The notes under the pieces: generated by a model
Databases searched by the model: none
What the model saw: the letters and a program-made list of their open reading frames with translations, nothing else
Told to the model about the DNA's origin: nothing
Part shown: positions 49,201 to 60,480 of the stretch, in pieces
Numbering within the stretch: position 1 is the stretch's first letter
How the letters are laid out: the number at the start of each line of letters is the position of its first letter
Program-made: the position numbers and the translations under genes
NCBI GenBank assembly: GCA_013396915.1
Contig: VWZL01006771.1
Location: 434,001 to 498,000 of the forward strand
Direction: 5' to 3'
DNA length: 64,000 nucleotides
From: Stercorarius parasiticus
Taxonomy: Eukaryota; Chordata; Aves; Charadriiformes; Stercorariidae

Positions 49201-51386
49201 ACAATCCACTAAGGGTTCCATATACGCATATGCTAGATGTAGATTTCTTTAATGTCTTTATACAAAAGATAGCAAATGCAAAGTCCATAATGCTGCCACG
49301 TAACAGTCCAGGCTGGGCACCGGTGGCTGCCTCCTCCCCAAATCCTGGCGCCCATTAAATGCTTATTTAGAGTGACTGCAAAACGAGAGTAGAGGGAAAG
49401 CAGAGACTGAGACCAAAAATTCACTGAGACGGTGATGGCAAACCACACAGCACCCAAGTATTCATCAGTAGTTGACCATGAAACAATGACATTCTATCGA
49501 ATTAAAACTGGAATATTAAATTGTTGGGATCTTGAAGCAGTTTCTCAAATCTGTGGTCAGGATATTTTTGTTAAAGTGACCTCTGTTTACCAAGTCCTTA
49601 TGCCTGCAAGTGACTTCTGTGTATGTTATGCTCTTTGACTTTAGGACTGTCCAAAACCAAAGACATGACGAGATTTGAATAATGAAATTTATTTTCACTC
49701 TGCACCAGAAAGAAGATGCAAACACATTAAGATTTAAAAAATTAAAATCCACTTAAAAATGAGAGGCAAGAGATTCTAGCTGAGTAGAGCAGGTACTTCT
49801 CTGGGACACAGGAAACCTACCCTCAAGGACGCATTCAGCATTTATCCAGACAGGTCTTGTGTCTTTGCCTACCTTCCCCTAGACAAACGTGGTGAGCAAA
49901 CTGAATCTTCCTCTTCTTTATGATAAAGCTGATACTGCTTGTTATAGAGAAGCTTCGTCATTAAGTTAAAATATGAGAGGAAACTTCCCAGGCTGTATCT
50001 GAAATGAAGCAGCTGAATATCTGGCAAAACCCATACATCATAAACTGTGCCTCTAAAATTGATACTCACTTCTCCTCCTTATGCCAGAAACCTAAGAATT
50101 CCTTCCTTCTACCAAATTGCAGGAAACATCTCGTCTCATTAATGCTACTCTTTCTTAGAATCTTTTAAATATGTATTTTTCATTAAAATTCTAATTCTTG
50201 ATAAACTGAAAGCAAGATCTGGTGACAAAGAGGTTATAATTAATCTAGCAAGAGCAGTCAGAGAAATCCATGTAATTGAAGGTGAATGTATGAATGAGGA
50301 GACTAATGCTAAAGAACTTCCAAAGTCTTTTCTGTGGAATTAATACTACAGAGACCCATAAAAGATTAATCAAGATAAGCAATCAATAACTTCTCAAGTG
50401 CTAATAAGCACTGCCATGTTCCATGATATGTTGAGCAGTTTATCATGTTTAACCATATGAAGATTTATAGAAAATCCATTGTTAAAACCAAAGGATGAGG
50501 TAATGCACCACTTAGTAAATGAAGTGCAATTAAAATTTATGCTTGATATTACGCATTCAAAAGATCTGTAAAAATCATTTTGATTTCCTCTTTCTAAAGA
50601 AAAGAAATTAAGGTACTAGTTGCACTGTTCAGTCAGTAGTCCTGGGAGAACAGTGAAGACAGCAATGGTATTCTTCAAATTAATATCTGCTTTCAAGTGA
50701 AAGGTGATGAAATAGCCTTAAAAAATTGTTAAGCTCTCTTCTCACTTCATTTTACTCAGTGATCAAACTTTGCTTGAAAATTTTGAAAGTTAAATAGAAT
50801 ACCTATTAGGAACATAAAGGTCCCTGCTATCCATCAATCTGATAGATTTGCAGGTCAGATGAGCGAATGACTTAATGGCTAATTAATAGTCCATAAACTA
50901 CAGGTCTTGACCTTAGGGTCACTCTGACAGAACTCCACACTACAGCATATTATTAATTAAAACCATCAAATTATGTATTTAGTAAATCAATTCTTTAACA
51001 ATATTATGATCTCAAATGTATTGATATGATTTGTTATTTATTTACATGTCATCGGGCAGCAAATATGTTCTGACAACCACACCATAAGCAACCTTAGTAA
51101 ACTTAACAAAGTTACAGTAACAGAATGTATACCAATACTTTTCTTTTATATGTAGCTATTGTTTGTCTGGTTTTAGTTTTATTTGGAGGAATACTTTGTA
51201 AGTGAGATTCCTCTCCAAAGCTCAGCAAAAATTTTAATTTAAAAATCTTTATGATCATAGACATTTCACACAAAAACTGCTAACTCTCAAAAGGCTTGTA
51301 TTAAAAACAGTAACGCTGTGTACATCACTTTACATTTGCAATGTCCTGTACCATATATTTAAGCTTATACCTAGCTGCATACGCGT
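46251..51386. other. Non-coding stretch
   Basis: No gene is supported. The open frame at 48768-49016 begins with a hydrophobic, signal-like segment (MKPRVLSTPPLLLAVLQLL) but lacks an acceptor upstream and any family resemblance. The part from 50.1 to 51.1 kb is AT-rich with many TAAT cores. A poly-T run lies at about 47842-47854. Confidence 0.5.
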
Positions 51387-51404
51387 GCACACACACACAT
51401 ATAC
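51387..51404 (+). repeat. Short CA microsatellite
   Basis: GCACACACACACATATAC; about six CA units followed by TA. Confidence 0.85.
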
Positions 51405-51599
51405 ATTGCAAATAATTTCTATGTTCCAGTTATGGTCATTCCTAAAGCACAGATGATTCATGTTTTTCTATGGCATGCAGATAATGATACAGGAGAGAAA
51501 ATAAGCAAACTCTATGTTGTTCCAAAGAGCATACAAAATGACAATCAAATTTCAGCAAGTAAGAATCAGATTTTCAAGATACAGATGACTGTCAGCTTG

Positions 51600-51945
51600 T
51601 AGGACTGAGGACACTCACACTGCTGACAGGAGCTGGATGCAGAAAGAGAGAGAGGACGAGCTTAGGTGCCTCCATGGACACATAAAAAGACTAGCATGAG
51701 GAGGAATTGAATCCAAGGCTCTGGCAACTCATGAGAACGCCTAGTGATTAGAACTCATCCTGGTTTCATAAGATAAACTCTATAATTTCATCACTACTGC
51801 TCACAAGGAGGAGTGTGTACATGCGTCCAGATGCATATGGATGCCCTCTGGAGGTACCTGCTACTCTCCCCTAACACAGGAAACTGAAGTTCCTAACTTC
51901 TGGTGTCCTAAATCACACCTAAATTAGATGCCTTAAATAAACAGT
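51600..51945. repeat. Cluster of decayed sauropsid repeats (tentative)
   Basis: Two parts are suggestive. At about 51700-51770, GAATTGAATCCAAGGCTCTG and GCCTAGTGATTAGAACTC resemble tRNA-derived box sequences. At 51880-51940, AAGTTCCTAACTTCTGGTGT, then CCTAAATCACACCTAAATTA, then GATGCCTTAAA resembles the bird/reptile repeat reading AGTTCCTAACTTC...GGTGCCTAAA. Both are low-identity assignments from memory. Confidence 0.3.
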
Positions 51946-54491
51946 GTGATTTACCTCCCTCCATGGACAATAAATTATCCAGACAAATGTATCACTATAA
52001 ATTAAATCATTATGATAGATACATACAAGTGAGGGTGTGTAGCACCTAATTAATTAAGTGGCATATTCATCTGCAATTAGCAAATAAGCTCTCAAATCTT
52101 GGCATGGGTACTGTAAAGTGTGTAAGGCATGACTGTGTAATTACAATGAAGCATGATTCTTTTTCGTGATAGTTTCTTCAGGAAAATATATTCACTCTAA
52201 CCCAAATTCACAAATTGCTCTGACTCACCCAAAATAACATTTTTCAAAACAAATACACTATTTAGAAGGCAGTGGAAGGATTATTAAGGTTATATTAGAG
52301 ACATAATTTGCTGGGACATCACTTTTTATTCAGTTTTTATTAGCTGGTTGTTTTTAACCATCTTTGCTTCAGTGGTACAAATCATCTTGTACTATCTATA
52401 ATTGCATATATAATACTCACTTCAGGCAGAAAGTGTTTCATAAACACTTACAGCCGAGGCAAGTTTGCAAAGCGGGACTATCTCCTTCCCTGGTATGAGT
52501 AGCATGAGTAAAATAGTCTATAATGCAACACTCTGCCTGACACAGAAGTCCACGTTCAATAGTGATAACTTATATGTAGACCCTGACAGAGCTGACCTAG
52601 GGTCTCCTAACAGTCGTGATCACACTGAGAAAAAAAAAGAGAAAAAAAAATATTTCCTGCTATATACTGTACAACTCTTCCATTGATTGGCACGGAAACT
52701 GCAGTCTCCTTAAGTCAAGCACGATATTTTTTGCAATATCAGCTTCTTAGCAGAACCCTCCTACCCAGCCACCACAGTCTAAGCAAGGAACCACCTAAAG
52801 TTACAGTGCCAAAACATGATGCCAACACTTTCACTCTGAGCTTCAATTATTGTTTAGTTCTTTATCTGCAAGTCACGCATGAGCATGGAAGCCCATGACA
52901 CGCCACCTTGCTGAACCAAAGCAAAAATCACGCTTGAATACCATGCAATCAGTGATACTAAAAAGAAATGCAGTGACATTAACATGTCATGCTGGATGTA
53001 CGACCTGCAGAAGAAACACTGCTTCCAGAGCAACAAGCATTACCTATGAAAAACACGTTCCTTCCTGGCATCTCTAGGGCATAGGGTTCACTCCGTTTAT
53101 AGTGATCGTCTTAATGTATTATTATATTAAATGTTTCAGGCACTTTCACTTACCCTTCAGAATTAAAGATTAATCAATTCCATGATTGTGGACATCTAAA
53201 CAAAATGTATTGATCCCATTCATTTTTAAAAGCAAGACACTATGTTGTATTTCGATATGTCATATTTTAAGGCTAGCTTATTGATCACATTTTGAGAACT
53301 CTTGATATTCCATTGGAATTTAAGATACAGAGTAAGTGTAAGATTTTCATTATGATGATGTGTCCACGGAAGCCACAATCTTGTGTATTGACAAGCTTTT
53401 GTTTGCATTGAGATCCACCCACTACTCTTATTATAAGCAGAGGCTCAACTTGAGAACAATTACCTATTTTAGTGTTTCCGCTGATTTCCCTGGGACTGCA
53501 CATACATGTTGGAAGTACTCTTACATGCAAGGAACATGAATTTCACATTACACATAGTCTTATACTGCAAATCTGCAGAAACCAGTTACGTTTCTGGGAG
53601 CGATTTTGCTAAATTCAGTTAGTGACTTTAACATTTATAGCTGTTAACTTCTTCAAACCAGGACCAGCACCTCAGTTTTGCTTCTTTAGTATTTGATGTC
53701 TGTCTAGTTGGCTAAAAGAAGATAAATTTCATGGAGCACAAACAGCTTATGGAATCTAGATACTACATTGAGGGTCTCACAACTCAGAAAAATTAAGCAA
53801 GAAGGTGCACTATTCCTCACAAATATACAATCAAATTAGGAATCTGGAGGCATTGAGCAATGAGTTGATGATATTCATTGGTACTATTTTCAAGATTTAC
53901 AGCTCCATACTACTCAACCCTGGAATGTTTATAATGCAGCAAACGGAACTTTTAGAAAGTGACTCTCTTTACCAATATCAAACATATTTCTAAATGGTCC
54001 CAATTTCTTGGATATGTATTTCTGAACGAACGGACAGAAATTGAGCCATGTAGTCCTATTGGTATCAACAGAAGTCCAAATGCTAACAGACATACAGAGA
54101 GCATGTTGAAAACGTGCCATTGATATAGTAATTTGCTAAAATGGGAATAGACTGAGTCAGAAGAAAGGAATGAATCTTTTCTGGATGCTGCTTGGAACCC
54201 ACCAGCTTGGCAAGATGATCTCAAAGAAGATGGCATATACCTTAAAACCAATCTTCTGTGCATGCATTCCATGTTCTCACTCTTCAGCATTACCACTGAA
54301 GTGTCTTTCATAAGTAATAAATACATTATGTAAATAAAAACACACGTAAATAAATTATAGAACTCCAGGCAAAAAAGAGCTTATATTATAATATCATAAA
54401 TTATGAAGACTGTAATTGCTACAGCCAATAACGTTTTAAAACAGAACTGTGCTGATAAATATGTGCGATAAGGCTGAGTAAGGCTTACTTA
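51946..54491. other. Non-coding stretch
   Basis: No gene is supported. The part at 52010-52150 is rich in ATTA/TAAT cores (CACCTAATTAATTAAGTG, GCAATTAGC, GTGTAATTAC) and could be a homeodomain-bound element. The 124-codon minus open frame at 53952-54326 shows no family resemblance. Confidence 0.5.
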
Positions 54492-54540
54492 GTTTCAGAG
54501 TGGAGTAAATCAGTTGATTTAAGTCAATGTAATTATAGAA
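54492..54540. repeat. Small fragment of the palindromic sauropsid repeat (tentative)
   Basis: GTGGAGTAAATCAGTTGATT, then TAAGTCAATGTAATTATA resembles the core GGTGTAAATCAG...GATTTCAATGGAATTACACC of that family. It is short. Confidence 0.35.
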
Positions 54541-55624
54541 GCAAGGTAATATGGCGAAGTCCTCAAAAAGTCACCAGCTTTCTCCTAAACCTTTTTTTAA
54601 TGCTGAGAAAGAGCAATGTAAATGAAACCTGTGCAAGAGGCTAAAAAAATTCATTGAGAACCAAAAAGATACTGAACACCCACACTTCTTTTAAGTACCT
54701 TTACTCTCTAGCTACTTTTAAGAAATCAATACAAATCACAGTCAGTGATTTCCTATTTATAAAATGCAGAGGAGAGTAGAAACTACGTACTTTATGCTAG
54801 ATCATTTCCTGAAATGTGGTGGTTTAGATTAAATATAAAGTCTATTTGAACATGCCTACCACAGACAGACACACTTTTTAAAACAAAACAAAAATGCAGC
54901 TCTGTCTGCCTAGATACGAGGTTTCTCAAAATGCATGCTGATTGATCAAAATACAGTTGAGGCAAAATCAAATTTTTTTTCTAATATCCTAGAGCATTGA
55001 TAAAATGAGATTAGGATTCAACTTGTTTATGGTTTAATGGAAGAGGTGAACTCATTTAATGAATTTTTTAAAACAAAATTCAAAGTGCACACAGTCACCC
55101 ATTTTTCTCAAGGGGCAAATTCATCTGTTCTAAAATCAATCTTTCTGCTACTGTACCTGTAGTCCACTAGCATACTAGCAGTTGCTTGGTGCAATAAATG
55201 TCTCTTATAAGTCTTTAGGAAAGGCAGAACTCATAAAAAAAACAAACAGTGACATTTCTCAGTTTGCATTCTGAAGCTCTTCACTTGATTTTCTCTCAGA
55301 CAATTTCCTCCAGGCTAATTACCTCCCTCAGTTTCTTAGATGACCACCTCTGCCATACCCTAAAGGTTTGTCTCTCCACTTTCTACAGATCCTGCTATAC
55401 CTAAGATGTCTATATTTTTATGATATCATTAATCCTCAGGATCACTTAGTAGTACACCTCAGTAGGTAAACTCTCTTTGGTAAAGGCCATTTAACTGAAA
55501 GAGAATATGACCCAATATTAATAATATTGCATTTCTTTTCCTTATTATTTGTTTGATGACACACCCTACGGCTCCTCTCTTTCAGTGTGTCTCCTCAAAT
55601 CTCCCACATCCATGTTTCTTCTTC
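54541..55624. other. Non-coding stretch
   Basis: No gene or clear repeat. GGGGCAAATTCATC at about 55115 may be another fragment of the GGGCCAAATTC family. Confidence 0.5.
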
Positions 55625-55650
55625 TTTCTTTCAAAGCTTTCTTTCAAAGC
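55625..55650 (+). repeat. Exact 13-bp tandem duplication
   Basis: TTTCTTTCAAAGC occurs twice back to back (55625-55637 and 55638-55650). It lies in a pyrimidine-rich stretch that also yields two overlapping ~95-codon open frames of low complexity. Confidence 0.9.
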
Positions 55651-56050
55651 CACATCTCTACTTTCATCTCCTCCTACACTTCTTAGCTCTGGCAAATCCA
55701 TCCTCTTCACCACCTTTCATGTATATTCCTTACTTTGTGCCACCCAATTTGTTTGGAACAAACTCAACTATTTATCAAACTCTCTCCCTCTCCTTCTTCA
55801 TCTATGGAATAAAAACTTCACCATTACTAGAAATACAAGCCATTCGGGTTAGCATGGATGCATAAAACCATGGGTATCTCTCGTCTTACCCATAACATGC
55901 TATGGATGCTTGGGAAAGTATCTATGGCTGATGTAGTCTTAAACAGAGTAAACCACAAAGTCCTGTTTGAAGAAATCTTGATCTTGGGAATAAAACCGTA
56001 CCTGAGAAATACTTAATCCTGCCTCTAAGCACATGTATGAGTCCCTCATA
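55651..56050. other. Non-coding pyrimidine-rich stretch
   Basis: C/T-rich from about 55560 to 55800. The two plus-strand open frames here are low-complexity shadows of that composition. No gene is called. Confidence 0.5.
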
Positions 56051-56131
56051 TTCCCTGCAACATTCAAAAACAGATAACATGTAAAATTTACTTCCCTGCA
56101 ATGTTTAAAATCAGATACATTTAAAATTTAC
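56051..56131 (+). repeat. Imperfect ~41-bp tandem duplication
   Basis: The unit beginning TTCCCTGCAACATTCAAAAA and ending GTAAAATTTAC (56051-56091) is followed directly by a diverged copy beginning TTCCCTGCAATGTTTAAAAT and ending TTAAAATTTAC (56092-56131). The copies differ at several positions and by one base in length, so the duplication is older than the exact ones elsewhere in the window. Confidence 0.85.
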
Positions 56132-58699
56132 TTTCATATATTATCCTTTATCAGAACTGAGAATTTTAGCCACTCATATTTGTGAAAATGAAGGTCTAAT
56201 TCTCCCCTGCAATCCACTCTCAGGGAACCAAAAGAATCCTTTAAGTATGCCAAACTCATTGAACACATGATACTTGCTAGATTTCTGCAGCTTTCTGCAA
56301 GCATCATGCTATGTGGTAATACCAAGAAGTTGTCCTAAGGGTTTGACATTAGTTCAAATCTCAGAGCTTTGATTGCCATCCAGACTAAAAGCATTTTGTA
56401 AGCATGCCAAATTAATAAAAATGCCTCCTTGATAAAATTCACCTGGCCTTGTATTACCTGTCTATACCCATTTACACCAGAAGAACAATGTCATTTCAAA
56501 TTTGAGATTCCAAAGAGATTTAAAAAGACATTTCACTCCACTTGGGAATACGTGTTTATCTCTACTACATAAAAACCATAAAATCCAGGAAAGAAACAGC
56601 TCCTCTAAGCCTGTCTATGCAGGTAATGGTTTGTTTTCTACTAAGCCTAAATGTAATCACACTGTATATCTGCAAAATAGGGGTCCAAACTGGCTTTTCC
56701 TACCATTATGCTTTAACATTTCATATTTACTAAGCCTAAACTGAACTGTGGATTTTGCACAAGAGAACTTTTATTAATTCATTTAAATCAAGAATGTGTT
56801 CTAGAATGTAAGTATTTGAATTACGTTTGTTGTCTCTTAAGACATATCCCAGTATTTATTATAAAAAAGGAAAAAGACTGCATATAGAAATGTAAATATA
56901 CCAAAATTTAGGCCCACATTAGGGCCATCTAACTATAAAAGGAAACAAAGGAGATGATTGTGAGTTAAGGAATAATAGGGTAACACCGGTCAATCTAAAA
57001 ATACATCTGTAGAGAAAATCAGTCTAAAGGCAATGTAATTTGTTGGTTTACTTTAAAGCAAGAAGAGGAGGGAAATGAAATAGATTTCATAGACAGAGAA
57101 AATCACACACCATAAAATGAGTCAAAATTAAAATGTTGGCTGAATCTAGATTTGCCATGGAAAAGCTAAAGTATCTTTGGTTCCTAAGTGCATTAAATAT
57201 CTAAATCACTAGTGTAGATTTGAATTAGCAGAGCCATAAACCCATAATTCTGCAATGGCCTCATCCCTGAAACTCCAAAGACAGAACGAATAGAACCAAC
57301 AGTAAAACATTGCCAGAACGGAAACTAAATCACTTCCCAAAATGAAAACACTGACATTACAGGGTACGTCACCCGTATCTCATAAACATTCTTGAACTAT
57401 CATAAGTAGACATTGCCACTCCGCTCAGTCAACTCCTTTTTCCTTTTCCAGATGTAGCTTACAACTGGGATACTGGAGCTGCAGCTCCATAATTTCCACA
57501 GAAAATCTTATCTAGCATCAAGCAAGTTCCTTCTATTCAAAAAATTCCCCTATAAAATATATAGTCAAAGACAATGCTATCAACTTTGTTTGCTGGTAGT
57601 CTGGTATAAATCTTATTCCACATAATGGAGAAACTGTAGCATGTTGTCAGGACACTGCATGCTATTGTGGAGATACAAATCTATTTCAACTTCCATCTTA
57701 TCCCCAAAGCTCATTAACATATGAAATTGCAAATGCTATGTAGGTCCTTATGCATGGTGGATAATCTTCTAATAATATTATTAAGATGTTGATATTAATA
57801 ATATTGGCATATGGTCAGAAACACCTGGTTGCAAAAATCACATGCTTTCCTTCTGAAGGCAAAAGATAAAAGTCTGTTTTTGAAAGGGGAGCATGACAAC
57901 CTGAATGGAATGCTGATCTGCTTTCACAGAGTGCCAACTTTATCTAACATCAGCTCCAGAGTTCCACTAAATGTCATCCAGTCCCACTTCTAAGGGCACC
58001 TCTACCTCTTCTTGGAGAAGTTTCTCCATTTATGTTGCAGTTAATAAAAATTAATGAATCCTATTTCCATATGCATAGCTTCTTCTAAATCTCACTAAAT
58101 CAATATAACATTCAACTAATTTTATTCATTTCAGTTGGCTTTGGATTCATCCTATGTTTTATTAATTTAAGACAAACATTCATTGGTACAAAAGATCTAA
58201 AATGGGCTTACACTGTAATGCTATTACAAAAGATGTATAACCACACCTCAGGAAGCTGCCACATTTAGGTAAGGTTGGAGATGTCACTGTTTACCCATCA
58301 GTTTAAAATCTAAGAGAACACTGGTTACTGAAGAAAGAGTTGCAGAAGGCAATGGGACAGTATAGACTCCTGATAGTGATAAAAAATGTTTGTGTTGTAT
58401 AAAATTTTCTGTTGGCTGCTCCTATATTGTCCTCTACAGCATAGTTTAGCATTTGGCAGCAATAGATACGTCTTTACATAACTCACAAACTATATTTCAT
58501 ATAGTTTTAATGCCTTTGTTTCTAACAAGTTCACAAAAACAAACCCCAAAAAACTTAAACACATATCAAAGCTAATGAGCTGATGCAAGAGCACACCATA
58601 TCAGCATAATGTGCTTGTATTTCACAAGAAATACAAACCAGAGATAAGCAAAGCTGAGTTTAATTTTCCTAACTTCTCCTCTATTGACTTTCAGGGCTT
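56132..58699. other. Non-coding stretch
   Basis: No gene is supported. An AT palindrome with 10-bp arms (AATATTATTA at 57774-57783, TAATAATATT at 57796-57805) is present. The short open frames lack any family signal. Confidence 0.5.
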
Positions 58700-58893
58700 G
58701 ATTCAGCTGCCCAGACACAAGCATCTAGTGACATTTGAGATACCATAGACTCTGAAGCATCCACCTGACACCCATCAGATACGATACAGGACTTGAGAGA
58801 CCTACACCCTTCAGGAACGGCAGCTGAAGGCCAGTCATGGTATCCTAAGGTATCTCAAAAAGCACTAGATACCTATGGTTAGGCATCTGAATC
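58700..58893. mobile_element. 194-bp MITE-like element with 49-bp inverted ends
   Basis: The left arm 58700-58748 (starting GATTCAG, ending GATACCATAG) and the right arm 58845-58893 (starting CTAAGGTATC, ending CTGAATC) align as an ungapped inverted repeat. I count 38 matches in 49 positions. The 96-bp interior shows no open frame of note. The structure fits a non-autonomous palindromic DNA transposon or another sauropsid inverted-repeat family. No clear target-site duplication is visible at the outer edges, and the true ends may lie a few bases away. Confidence 0.6.
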
Positions 58894-59475
58894 CCACCTC
58901 TTTTTATTTTAGTAGTATGTTTACTAGAAGAAAGCTCCTGAGACATAGTGTGAGCTGTCATAGGCTACTGCATTATACTCTTTCATAAACTGAGCATGCT
59001 CCATCATTAAGCTATTTAAATTTTTATCTCCCCACAGTTTATAATGGGAGGTGGCTCCAAAACTTTAACTGCTCTTTCTGACACTTACAAATGTTGTTCA
59101 TATTGCCAGCCTTACTCATGGATGATTAAACCCATTTGTTTTAATGCCAACATTATCTGCTGTCTTCAACAGCACTAGTGTTTTTCCTCCCTTCATTGGT
59201 TTACAGAGAGAAGATATATGCACTTACAGCACGGTGTTTGCTAAGCTAAACAATGCTAGGCTTTAACAAAGCTTTTTGTGATGACATTAAAACTCTTTAT
59301 CACTACTGGAAATACCGTGTCTGAGAGTTTGTATTTGCCTTTTCCACAGTCACTTTAGTGAATCACAGTCATCCCGTTGCTAACCAGCAGACTCCAGCCT
59401 TTCTACCTCCTCTGTCATTTTGAGTAGGTGAACTTCCCGATTATAGCAGATTTGTCTTTCTGCTCGACAGATGTC
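58894..59475. other. Non-coding stretch before the CR1 pair
   Basis: No gene or repeat is recognised between the MITE-like element and the first CR1 arm. Confidence 0.5.
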
Positions 59476-59661
59476 GGCTCGATGTCCAAGTGGAAACCAG
59501 TGACGAGTGGCACTCCTCAGGGGTCAGTACTCAGAGCAGTGCTGTTTAACATCTTCGTCGGAGACGTGGACAGTGGGATTGAGTCCACCCTCAGCAAGGC
59601 TGCCCATAACACCAAGCTGCGTGGTGCCAGAGGGAAGAGATGCCATCCAGAGGGACATTGG
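59476..59661 (+). mobile_element. CR1 LINE reverse-transcriptase fragment, plus orientation
   Basis: The plus-strand frame reads [17 protein letters not shown], then a LFNIFV block, then [10 protein letters not shown], which is the CR1 reverse-transcriptase region around the PQGS motif. Nucleotide similarity continues beyond the open part through an ACACCAAGCTG segment and on to about 59661 (GATGCCATCCAGAGGGACAT). The catalytic ADD segment is damaged (AAHNTK in place of ADDTK). Upstream, similarity ends near 59476. The copy converges on a second, opposite CR1 copy at 59678. Confidence 0.8.
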
Positions 59662-59677
59662 CATTTCACTCCCTTCC

Positions 59678-59975
59678 CAAACTTGCTGAGGGTGCACTCA
59701 ATCCCACTGTCCATGTCACTGACAAAGATGTTAAACAGCACTGCTCCCAGTACTGACCCCTGAGGAGTGCCACTTGTCACTGGTTTCCACTTGGACATCA
59801 AGCCGTTGACGGCAACCCTTTGAGTGCGGCCACCTAGCCAGTTCCTTATCCACTGAGTGGTCCATCCATCAAATCCATGCCTTTCCAGTTTAGAGACTAG
59901 GATGTCATGCAGGACAGTGTCAAACACTTTGCATAAGTCTAGATAATTCACCTCTTCTAATTTCAGATGAGGCAT
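59678..59975 (-). mobile_element. CR1 LINE reverse-transcriptase fragment, minus orientation
   Basis: On the minus strand an uninterrupted frame covers successive CR1 reverse-transcriptase blocks: [20 protein letters not shown], then [20 protein letters not shown], then [19 protein letters not shown], then [20 protein letters not shown]. The absence of frameshifts over nearly 300 bases points to a fairly young insertion. The copy stops abruptly at the Phe before the catalytic ADD motif, where the sequence passes into the inverted partner. It is therefore 3' truncated at the junction and not functional. Confidence 0.85.
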
Positions 59976-60239
59976 CCAGTCCAGGCCAGGTCTCTAGACT
60001 CTACAGTAAATGGGGTAGAGCAGCACCTTCAAAAGAGGATGCAATTCATTCCTAAGACAGAAGGCACAAGTTGCTGTCTGAAGAAGCATCCTCTTCCCTT
60101 TCACTCTGTTACTGCTAAACAAGAACTTCAGGCAGCAAGTCAGGTGAGCTGAACTCCATGCCATTTCCTACACATTACCTTTGTCCATTTCCACATTGAT
60201 GTTGTTGCTCTTCCCCTTTCCTCAGACAAATGCAAGTCC
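59976..60239. other. Non-coding interval between CR1 and an older RT remnant
   Basis: No gene is supported. The 61-codon plus frame (59967-60152) begins inside CR1-derived sequence. I could not decide whether the interval is flanking unique DNA or another decayed repeat. Confidence 0.45.
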
Positions 60240-60480
60240 ATTTGAATTTGCTTCCACTGTCTCCTGACTTAGTAAATCAAATCCATTGTAAGGCACAAAA
60301 GCAAAGGCTTTCTTCAAATCCAAATAAATTATGTTCAATGTCTCAGGATTGCCTCCCAATCTGCTAGTTTATATAATGCATTTAAATTAAACGTATGCAT
60401 ATGAATGGTGATTGCTCCTTATTGAAACGCACATCTCTAAACACCCTGTAATCTTGTTCCTTACCAGTGTCTCCCAGAAT
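60240..60480 (-). mobile_element. Old non-LTR reverse-transcriptase remnant
   Basis: The minus strand translates in one frame to NIIYLDLKKAFAFVPYN at about 60287-60337, the conserved (I/V)YLDF-KAFD-VPH block of CR1/L3-type reverse transcriptases. Upstream, at about 60420-60480, a frame gives WETLVRNKITGCLE, which may be the preceding block. Stops and frameshifts separate the pieces. It is much older than the CR1 pair at 59.5-60.0 kb and has the same orientation as the minus copy. Confidence 0.55.

Noticed and set aside
53952..54326. 124-codon minus frame as a gene
   Set aside because: No domain, no splice signals of quality, and a hydrophobic segment that looks accidental.
59428..59763. 111-codon plus frame and 152-codon minus frame as host genes
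   Set aside because: Both are CR1 reverse-transcriptase sequence read through an inverted-repeat junction. Each frame's C-terminal part translates the wrong strand of the other copy.
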